64,000 nt of DNA, taken from contig ML679958.1 in NCBI GenBank assembly GCA_007922225.1, positions 53,710,838-53,774,837 on the forward strand, written 5' to 3'. The translations under genes and the position numbers were made by a program. Of this stretch, positions 55,961-64,000 are shown piece after piece (the first letter of the stretch is position 1; each line of letters begins with the position of its first letter). The stretch is from Emydura subglobosa. Taxonomy: Eukaryota > Chordata > Testudines > Chelidae. The notes under the pieces were generated by a model. The model was not told the origin of the DNA. It did not search any database and saw only the letters and a program-made list of their open reading frames with translations.

Positions 55961-57563
55961 GATGTACACATACATACACGTGTGCATGTGTATTGCACTC
56001 CAATTGCCTGTAATACACACACACATTCACACTTAGACTAATTTATTATTAACATAAAACATCTACCTAATGTATTGTATTGGATTTTCTTAATATAGTC
56101 AGTATTTTCATGTACTTGAGTGGTCTAGAATTAGGATGAAAATTGGTTAAAAAAATGAATATTAGCTTTTGTAAAGCTCTGGAATTTTTTTGTAAAAAAT
56201 GTAAAAGTGTCTTGCACATACATCAAAGGTACAGGATCTGGGAGCAAACAGCACACTTCCAATGTTTATTCACCATTTTTGTAAATTTCCTGGTCAATAA
56301 AGTGCAGAATTCTAAAATTAACTAATCCCAGTCCATGGGGTACACTAGTAAGTGTACAATTGTTTCCACCTCACTTTCCTCATTTATAAACTCAGAATAA
56401 ACCTATTCACATATCTCCGAATGCTGTTGAAAAGTTAATCATTCACTGTTTATAAAATGCAAAATACTCTAAATTCCAGGGTTAATAATTATTTTTAGTT
56501 ATCTTCAGTTTGTGATATTGTTTAACTGATCTTTCATGCTGATATTAATTTCTGTCTGCCTTAGCATTACTGAAGCAAATTTCTGCATATAAAAGTGTTT
56601 AAAGTTACATTGCTTTTGAAATGTTCAGTACTATTCTCCTCACTGACCTCATCATCATCATCGATCTTTGCATTTCTGGGACAGATTCTTGCCCCAATAC
56701 AGCCCTTTAGTGCTCTTGCAGCAGTTCATAGGGTATATAACCATATAACTGCCCTAACTATTCATTTGAGAAGTATTCTGGCGCTATAGGAATCCTCAGG
56801 TAATACAGTGTTTTGTGTGATATTGGTGAGTCACATTTAGCCCTAGCACACTGGTCAGTTACTCAGTAAACTAGAGGATTGACTAATTTTTAGAGTTCTG
56901 TTTAAGTTACCAAAGAGACTTGAAGAATTGAAGGTGGAGTGTATGTGGCTGTTGGTTGAGGATCTGAGTCAATACTCGTTTGAGAATTTGTGTCCCACCT
57001 GCCATATTTCCCACCACTGTATCCATCCTCTTATTTTTGGCTGGACCTCTCGTTGCGAGTCATGTCCCTCTGCTTTGTTAGCCCAAGAGGCAGCTGGCAG
57101 AAATGGCATGTGCCTGCAGGGCCAGGATTTCTTTGCATGGATATCAAAGTGGTGTTTTGATGGTCCACGGTCCTACACCTTATGTAATAATTTACAAAGA
57201 GCAAGGTCAGTGTAAAACACCACCATTATGATTTGGTAACATTTTATGCTCACTATACAAGAAGCAAGGCAATGGAGAAGTAGACCATATACATATAGAT
57301 AACTAGGGTAATATTTGGAAGGTCTGGGAGAACTCATTTTGTAGAGGGTAAGGAGAAAGAAGGAACTATGTTGTGGTGGACAGGCTATGTGTTGTGCAGG
57401 CATTGTGAGCTGAAGGTGCCCAAGATAAGTATACTCATCTTCAGCACCTCCATGCAATTTGTTGAAGGATAAATATAGGCATCCTTAACATTACCCTCCA
57501 ACTTTTGTCATGGGATTTGTTTCTTTGGTTCCATAAGAGATGCTATGCATTAAATTAAAGGAC
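55961..57563. other. Unique AT-rich sequence, simple repeat and possible MIR
   Basis: A CA/CATA-rich simple stretch lies at 55965-56030. The segment 56360-56460 (CACTTTCCTCATTTATAAACTC) weakly resembles a MIR core. No gene is recognised. Confidence 0.4.
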
Positions 57564-57934
57564 AAAAGCATGACCCATCCATGCCTATGGTAGACCACCT
57601 GAAAATGCCAAAGTCAGAGCAGGCTGCAAAAGGAGAGCAGATTCTCCCAGCATTGGTGGGTGACAATGAAGTCAGACTTCCCAACCCACCAGCCATTCTG
57701 GGGTGTCACCCAGAAACAGCACAAGTTGAAATACAGATACATCAAAGCTATCAGTACAAACTTTCAATACAAATATGACACATACACATAAACAATATCA
57801 TCATACCTAGGAAACTATAACCTTTCTAACAGTACCTGACATGGCATATCTCCTATGAATTATTGTAATTTTGACATATGGATGTTAAATAATATCATAA
57901 ACGGTCTCCCTAATCCAGCCAATTTCACAAAAAG
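57564..57934 (-). mobile_element. Internally shortened LTR with perfect 5-bp target duplication, 361 bp
   Basis: The element spans 57569-57929 and is flanked on both sides by AAAAG (57564-57568 and 57930-57934). Its left ~120 bases match the left end of the solo LTR at 45451 (shared: CATGCCTA, CCACCTGAAAATGC, GGAGAGCAGATTCTCCCAGC) at about 88% by eye. Its right ~115 bases match the right end (ACCTTTCTAACAGTACCTGAC, in part; ACATGGCATATCTC). The ~700 bases between, including the TATA box and polyadenylation signal, are absent. The first two bases are CA where TG is expected. Confidence 0.8.
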
Positions 57935-58415
57935 GGCATTAGTAGCCTCTCAAAAGGATAAGGTCTGGTAGCTTAGTCTGAGTATATCATTCCCAAGCAA
58001 TTAACCTAAGGTCTAAATAATAATAATAGGAAGCTTATGTGTTATTTTCAATTTTGAAATGACTATATGATGACAGATTATCAAGTTACAGAGTATATTT
58101 AATTTTTCTGATAAGAATACTACACACCAGTAAGGCCATATTGGGAACACAGTGCCAGAATGCTGGCATTTGCCATAGGTAGAAAATGTACCTGTACTAC
58201 TTTTAAGTTTAATACATTTAAAACTGATGTTCTTATACCTATTGTGGTAACACTTAGACACCTCAACTAATATGGTAACTTCATTGTAGCAGGCACAGTA
58301 CAAACACAGAATAGGAGATAACCCATGCCCTGAAAAGCTAACATTCTGAATAGACAAAGAATGAGAGAGAGGAGATATCATTATCCCCTCTTTACTAAGG
58401 AGACTAGACAGGTTA
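57935..58415. other. Unique AT-rich sequence
   Basis: No feature is recognised. The 122-codon minus-strand frame at 58013-58381 has no motif. Confidence 0.45.
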
Positions 58416-58715
58416 AGGGCTTGTCTAGACTCAAAAGTTGTATTGCTTTAACTATACTTGCACAGTAAGAATTGTATCCTCTTTTTACCCCCATCCCCCA
58501 ACCCACACTGCAAATGCAGTTATACTGGTAAAAAAGCGCTTATACTAGTGTAGCTTATTTTGATTTGGGAACCAAAATAAGCTTTACATGTATAACTGCT
58601 TCTCCACTAGGGTTTTTACCAGAACACCTAGTCTGGCAAAAAAAACAAAAAAAAATCACACTCCTTACCAACACAGTTAAGTCAGTAGAACTTTTGAAGA
58701 GCATACCAGCCCTAA
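58416..58715. mobile_element. MITE with AGGGCTTGTCTAGAC ends, about 300 bp
   Basis: The left end AAGGGCTTGTCTAGACTCAA continues with AAGTTGTA. The right end AACTTTTGAAGAGCATACCAGCCCTAAG is its imperfect complement, giving ~27-base terminal inverted repeats. The interior repeats GTTATACTGGTAAAAA / TTTTTACCAG in inverted order. It is non-coding. Elements starting AGGGCTTGTCTA are, from memory, a very common turtle MITE family. Confidence 0.65.
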
Positions 58716-60399
58716 GCAATTTACCTGAGCAAGTTTGTGGCAGAACTGCAAATAAAATGCCACTTTCGGAGTCCCATCCAGTACCTGTAGCCACAAGACC
58801 ACCATTCTTATCAAGACTGAGCTAGTTCTACAGGTAATTCAATTGATGAACTATGAGAGCTCTTAGAAGCTGAGGATACACAGCGTTTTGTAGAGAAGGG
58901 ACTCATAGAAAGATGATGAAATTAAGGTGGAATGGACAGAAATGGCATTCCAGCATTTTCTCTCCACATGAAATTTGTCTTCTGACTGCCCTTGAGTGAA
59001 AGTGTGTCAAGAAATAGCCCCAAGATAATGGTATTAACGGGAAAAATGGTTATGTTAATTTATGGGAAGGAGTACAATGAATACAATTTCATGAATTGTT
59101 TTAACTTTCTCAGAATAATGTTCCTGCAGGGGATTGATAGTTGACAGCTGTGTTCACTGATTGGTAACTTTGTTGCAAGTTTTCTGAAGAAAGATGTTCT
59201 TCTTCATTGGACTTGTCTCTGCTTTGTAATTCTTTTTCTCAGAGCCAGCACTGCTGTTGTTGCATTTTAAAATATTTCTGTCATGTATTTCTTCTCTGAA
59301 ATAATTAATTTTTCTTTGCACTACTTGGCTGATAACATGTCATAATGTAGGCTGCCAAGTGTCAAATGACTCTCAGAATCATTCAAGCAATCAAAGCAAG
59401 GAAAACCATTCATCTAGATAAGATCTTGTCTGACAAGTCAAGCTTAAGAAATCTCAGTTTAATTATATGGTGTTAATGAAGACCATGTATACAGGCAGTT
59501 CCCACTATTAACCTCTGTGTTAATCTATCAGCAGTAATGTGGATCTGTCATTTTAAGTTAGAACAAATAAGTAAATGTAGAAAAACAAAAACAAAACTCT
59601 TTGTATCAACAGAAGTTTGTATCTTTTGTAATGGCTCATTAAATTATACCCTTCATTAAGATGTCATTGTTTTGTTATTATTAACTGGTGCTTTTGAACA
59701 GCTGTTGTTTGGAAACCAACAAACAGGAAAATTTTGCTCTACAAAGGCTACTGCTTGATGTCTAATGTACCGGTTAATAAAACCCTTTGATGCCATGTTT
59801 GGTGTCATTTGTATTTCTTTTTTGTCTGTCTAAATTTCAAATGACTGAAAATGTCTGGATTTCCAAAATGCTGTGATTTAATAATAATTTCTTAGAACAT
59901 ATTCTTATTGGTGGAATTGTGACTGCATTTTAATCATTGGTGGTAATTTATTTTGGGTCTTTTTATTTCTTGGTCTGAGGTTGATGTAAGAAGTTTTATC
60001 TGTCTATCTATCTATTGGGTTAAATGTTACTGATTTGGGAAAACAACCTCAGTCTTAGCCTCCTACAATTACGAAGGTATCAGAGAGTTTGTATAATGTA
60101 TTACCCATAAAAAGCCCTTTATGTTTACTTTTCATGTCCTATGAAGATCATAAATTGTGTAAAATTGCACTTGTACAAGAAACTGAACACAAGCAGAAAG
60201 TGCAGTAATGAAGAGGAAGTTACTATAGCATGCATGTTACCAAAGCAAGATGTAAAATCATATTAGCTGTCATTGGGGCTATAAGAATAATGCGATGCAA
60301 TAAGTTTATAGATCTCTTATATACACTGATATTCAAACGTTGGACCCATTCCTAGAAATCTTTCTGCACTTGAGTAGACCCAATGTTATAAATAGGTAA
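58716..60399. other. Unique AT-rich sequence, no repeat signature
   Basis: No gene or repeat end is recognised. 59080-59800 is notably free of repeats and holds word-dense AT-rich sequence; it is a candidate for comparison with other amniotes, with no direct evidence of function. A short (TCTA)n lies at 60000-60015. Confidence 0.4.
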
Positions 60400-60520
60400 T
60401 CTCTTTTGGAGCAGGAACCATCTTTTTGCTATGAGTGTGTACAGTGCCTACCAGAAAGGATCTCTGATACCCAATTGGGGCCCCTAGATACTACTGCAAT
60501 ACAAATACATAAATACAGCA
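60400..60520 (+). repeat. Interspersed repeat, second copy
   Basis: CTTTTGGAGCAGGAACCATC, TTTTTGCTATGAGTGTGTAC, AGTGCCTACCAGAAAGGATC and GGGGCCCCTAGATACTACTG, then ATACAAATACATAAATA, match the order of the repeat at 53205-53320 and keep more of its 3' end. Confidence 0.65.
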
Positions 60521-61439
60521 ACATCATAAAGTGAGGAAGGATTGTTCATGCAAGTGAGGGTTTGCAGAACTCACCCACTACGTACTTTGACCCTCATCTT
60601 CCAGTGATCAGTGCATAGAGATTCTTACACCCATATAGATACTGCTGACATTAATGCTTCTGCTATAAGCAATGGAAAAAACAAGGTATTTTTAAAATGG
60701 AACTTTTTTGTATATACATGTTACTTAAAGATTCCTGTACATGAAATAGGTATATGAAGAGTGGACAATAAACTCTAAACTCCAAAATGCTATTGACTAT
60801 CTAGAGACAATTATTATTCAAATGAAAGATATCATCATACTAGCACCTACGTACATATTTAAGATCCAAAAAATGTTCTCTATGTATATAGAGAACACTT
60901 GAATGTGTGGTATGTATATAGATTTTATTCACATGATTTGGGATGGCTGCACTGCTCATGAATGCTAAAGCCACAAATCAGTCATGCAGGTCATCCTAGA
61001 AGCATTTTTGAAGAAAAAAATACAATATTTCACCACCGTGTATTCTGTTTACGTCACATATGTCTGTCCTGGAAGCCTACTCTTTTATGATTTATAATTT
61101 TAAAATTCTCATGACTTTTTGGTCAATATCATGAATTGTTGGGGTTTGACTCATTATTTTTTAACTTTTTTGGAGTTGGCAATATTGAATATGCCCCCAT
61201 GAAAGCAACTGTTCATGACTTAGAGGAATCCATAGAAACCTTTTACAAAGAGCAACAATTTCTAAATACAAAATTGTGTCATATTCATTTATAATGTCTT
61301 CCTGGTGAAAAGTGAGTGTCAGGTTTGACTGGGACGTTGGATATCTCCCTTTCCAATGGTATAGAGCTCCCATTTTTATCTATCTTGGTCTTGCAGTATT
61401 GGATGATATACCATCACTGGTTCAACTCTGAATATTGAC
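60521..61439. other. Unique AT-rich sequence
   Basis: No feature is recognised. Confidence 0.45.
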
Positions 61440-62099
61440 ACATGGCAGATGATATAAAGGCAGATGGGAGACTAAGGGAGTTAGCCAGCTGGTGAATATC
61501 TCTGGGGCCCTTCTGTCCTATTGTTATTGATTAATAACAATAATTTTGGGGGGGACAAAAGCAGAGCACTTTGTGCTGGGAACCAGTCAGTTTAGCAGGA
61601 CTCAGTGTTGTTTGCTATAATTTTGAAATCTAGGCTTGGTTGCTGACTGTCTGGGCTAGGTTGCCCTGAAGTTAGGTGAGTTAGCACCTGCATTCTAGCA
61701 AGGCTATAACATGGCTTTTTGAAGGGCTCAAATGGGCACTCTTTGAAGTGAGAGAAGTGCAGTTCTTGAATGGATAGGCCAGTGATTAGAGGCGGCCGAG
61801 TGAAAAGGATTGGCTCAGCCATTCCAGTTGTGTGTGTGCCTTTGCTTTATAAAGCAGGCAGGCTTCCGGTGGCTGGTAAGACAAAGGCAGATGAGGGAAG
61901 GAAGTTAGCAAGTTAAGTTTGCCAGCGGAGGAAGGCAAGGAGATAGAGTTGTGTGTTGTTTTTTTTCTTTTCCTTTCCTTAATTTGCAGCTACTCCCCAA
62001 AGAAGAACTTGCAACGAGGGAAACAGAGTGTTGCCAACAATACCGCTAGTTCTTCCTTGGCCTACACCTCTGGTGATCCCTGACAGACAGGTATCCTGA

Positions 62100-63051
62100 C
62101 CCTGATCCTGGTCTTGACTTGCTGGGAATTCAGCCTGCATGTCCCTACTAACAAAAGCCATGTGGGGGAAACCAGCCAGTGTGAGAAATGTCTGTGGTTG
62201 GAATCCCTCAAGAAACATGCAAGAAAACTGCAGAAAGAGATGGCTCCTCTGTGTAGCATGCAGATGAGCATGAGGATTTCATTGGCAAGATGCATGTTGA
62301 AACATCTGGGATGGAGGATGCTAGCCCACCACAGATGACTACAGCAACACCAAAGGAGGAGGAGAGCCTGCTGCTCTATGTGGGGAGACTGGTGCTGGTC
62401 ACTTTGGGTAGTGGAACATGTTCCATCCCCCACCAAGGTCTTACATTCATTGATGTGAAGAACTGGCATGCTGTACGGACAGTAGGAGATGAGAAACAGA
62501 CCCCATTGGCTGCAGTAGAGGCACTACTTGCCCTCAGAGCTGGGAGGCTCATGGCCACTGCACCCAAGAGGAGGAGGTATAATAGAGTGCTGGAGGTCAG
62601 GGACTCTTTTCTGAGAGGATGGAGGCATCCATATGAAGACTTGACATAATGTCCTGGGAGATGTGTTGCCTGCTTGAAGCCTACATTCCAGACATTACAG
62701 AAAGGTTGCTGAGGCTCATCTGTCCCTCTGACCACTGCCTCATGCTGCTCATCCACACTGGCACTAATGACACTGCCAGATATGACACTGAGAAGATCAG
62801 CAGTGACAAGAGGGCTCTGAGAGTAAAGGTGAAGGAGTTCGGGCTGCAGGTTGTGTTCTCATCCATTTTCCCAGTTGACGTAAGGGTCCAGGTAGGGACA
62901 TTCACATCCTGCAGATGAATGCATAGCTGCACAGATGGTGTGACAAGAAGGCTTTGGCTTCTTCAACCATGGAAAGCTGTTCTATGAAGGAGGTCTGCTG
63001 GGAATAGATTGGGTCCATCCGGCCAAGAAGGGGAAGAGCATCTTCGCATAG
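62100..63051 (+). pseudogene. CR1 ORF1 with SGNH/GDSL esterase domain
   Basis: The frame at 62114-62338 has a CEKCLWLESLKKHARKLQKE region (cysteine pair and short coiled coil). 62290-62649 leads to RVLEVRDSFLRGW, the GDSL block I with R-D-S-F in place of G-D-S-L. After a frameshift, 62649-62918 reads CCLLEAYIPDITERLLRLI and LLIHTGTNDTARYD (block III with G-T-N-D), then LQVVFSS. After another shift, FFNH-like sequence and GIDWVHPAKKGKSIF at 63002-63048 supply the C-terminal D-x-x-H pair, and the frame stops at 63049-63051. CR1 ORF1 esterases are thought to act on lipids or RNA-protein particles during retrotransposition. At least two shifts disable this copy, although all three catalytic blocks can be seen. 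Confidence 0.8.
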
Positions 63052-63179
63052 TGATGTGCCAACCTAGGTTTAAACTAGGTTCAAAGGGGGGCAGATAGCA
63101 AATGACCACAGGTAAGCATAAAAAAGGCAACTTGAACAGTGGGCTAGATGTTGGGAGTGGAGGAATGGAAAATTATAAT

Positions 63180-63528
63180 AGGGTCATAGGAGCAAGAAGA
63201 GGGAAATCAGTGGGAGAACTGACTAAACACCTTAGATATTTATATAGAAATGTAAGGAGTATGGGGAATACACCGGAAGAACTGGACATATTAGTATTTA
63301 AGCTAAATTATTACTTAATTGGTATCACAGATTCTGACTTGATGGGATAAGTCTCATGACTGGAATATTATTATAGAGGAGTATTGCTTGTTCAGAAAAG
63401 ACGGCAGGGAAAAAAGAGAAGAGGTGTTGCATTGTACATGAAGAATAAATACACTTGTTCCGAGGTTTAGAACTGGATAAGAGGCAGACCAGTTGAAAGT
63501 CTCTAGGAAAGATAAAAGGGAAAAAACT
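63180..63528 (+). pseudogene. CR1 ORF2, N-terminal endonuclease fragment
   Basis: The frame 63102-63350 reads NVRSMGNTPEELDILV and IGITDSDLMG, matching the N-A-R-S-L-G-N-K-x-x-E-L and I-I-G-I-T-E-T-W blocks that open the apurinic-type endonuclease of CR1. After a stop, RRQGKKRRGVALYMKN (family R-R-D-R-x-G-R-R-G-G-G-V-A-L-Y-V-K) and an NWIRGRPVESL block follow. The catalytic glutamate of the E-T-W block is aspartate here. The rest of the endonuclease is missing. Confidence 0.8.
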
Positions 63529-63529
63529 G

Positions 63530-63960
63530 TACTGTGTCCAATTCTGGGTGCCACATTTTAGGAAATATATGGACAAATTGGAGAGACTCTAGAGGACAGC
63601 AACAGAAATGGTAAAAGTTTAGAAAACCTAATCTATGAGGAAATTAAAAAAAAAAAACTGGGCATGTTTTGTCTTGAGAAAAGAAAACTGAGCAGGGACC
63701 TGATAGCCTTAAAATATGTTAAGGGCTCTTATAAAAAAGATGGTGATCAATTGTTCTCCATTGCCACTGAAGGTAGGACAAGAAATAATGGGCTTAAACT
63801 GCAGCAAGGGAGATTTAGGTTAGTTATTAAGGAAAAATGTCTAACTATAAGATGTGGAATAGGCTTCCAAGGGAAGTTGTGGAATCTCCATCCCTGGAGA
63901 TTTTACAGAACCAGGTAGACAGACACCTATTGATCTAGGCTTATTTGGTCCTGCCTTAGT
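63530..63960 (+). pseudogene. CR1 ORF2, C-terminal region and 3' part
   Basis: From TGTACTGTGTCCAATTCTGGG the sequence matches the end of CR1 ORF2. The frame 63664-63918 reads FCLEKRKLSRDLIALKYVKG, SYKKDGDQLFSIA and GRTRNNGLKLQQGRFRL, all standard CR1 C-terminal blocks. Later bases GGAAGTTGTGGAATCTCCAT and CCCTGGAGATTTTACAGAAC encode the L-P-R-E-V-V-E-S-P-S-L-E-I-F end, one base out of frame. The 3' untranslated tail starts before the window edge; its ATTCTATGA repeats lie beyond it. Confidence 0.85.
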
Positions 63961-64000
63961 GCAAAGCCTCTTGAGCTCCCTTCCTAGAAGACCTCTCAGG

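Larger units (their letters stand above)
61440..64000 (+). mobile_element. CR1 LINE with ORF1 and an internally deleted ORF2
   Basis: A single plus-strand CR1 can be read from ORF1 (about 62100-63051) through the start of ORF2 (63180-63528), then directly into the last part of ORF2 and the 3' region (63530 to the window edge). Most of the endonuclease and nearly all of the reverse transcriptase are missing. The ~650 GC-richer bases before ORF1 (including GGGGCCCTTCTGTCC, AGGCGGCCGAG and GGCTTCCGGTGGCTGG) are probably its 5' untranslated promoter region; that is inferred from position only. Most CR1 copies are truncated to a few hundred bases, so one retaining ORF1 is unusual. It continues past the window. 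Confidence 0.75.

Noticed and set aside
1..64000. tRNA, rRNA, snRNA genes or tRNA-derived SINEs with intact A and B boxes
   Set aside because: I looked for B-box-like GGTTCGAATCC words and known snRNA starts on both strands and found none convincing; only worn MIR-like pieces were seen.

Overview
The window reads as vertebrate nuclear DNA, AT-rich and essentially intergenic. I find no cellular protein-coding gene, no exon I can defend and no structural RNA gene. The repeats point to a non-avian reptile, most likely a turtle, with a crocodilian as the alternative. Chicken-repeat-1 (CR1) LINEs dominate. With them are L2-, RTE- and Tx1-clade LINEs, a DIRS-like tyrosine-recombinase-class retrotransposon remnant, a Ty3/gypsy remnant, several LTRs, MIR SINEs and many short palindromic and hAT-type DNA transposons. 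L1/Alu sequence typical of primates is absent. The species call rests on remembered repeat families and is an inference.

Layout, left to right. 1-11 kb: palindromic MITEs, a 1.5-kb foldback with a MIR in its neighbourhood, an RTE C-terminus followed by a CR1 tail, a 138-bp hAT MITE with perfect 8-bp target duplications, and an L2 reverse-transcriptase remnant. 11-15 kb: a GC-rich block with a degenerate ~115-bp tandem repeat, a 124-bp hAT-like MITE, then gag-like and reverse-transcriptase remnants of a DIRS-like element and a CR1 tail. 15-25 kb: mostly unique AT-rich sequence with short palindromes and a 362-bp GC-rich hAT MITE. 25.4-30.1 kb: a minus-strand Tx1-like LINE (RRM and zinc-knuckle ORF1, endonuclease, parts of the reverse transcriptase, C-terminal zinc motif) split by an LTR. 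30-44 kb: MITEs, a minus-strand CR1, a purine-rich degenerate minisatellite and a possible second L2-like fragment. 44-46.5 kb: a CR1 3' end split by a gypsy 5' LTR/leader/gag fragment, then a solo LTR. 46.5-61 kb: unique sequence, an LTR candidate, a shortened relative of the solo LTR with perfect 5-bp target duplications, and more MITEs. 61.4-64 kb: a CR1 with a recognisable ORF1 esterase domain and the start of ORF2, joined directly to the ORF2 C-terminus and running off the window.

Every coding remnant carries stops or frameshifts, so nothing here looks autonomously active. The interest lies in nested insertions, intact target-site duplications, internally deleted elements and the uncommon DIRS-like and Tx1-like lineages. 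The long unique stretches may hold regulatory sequence, but that cannot be judged from one genome.
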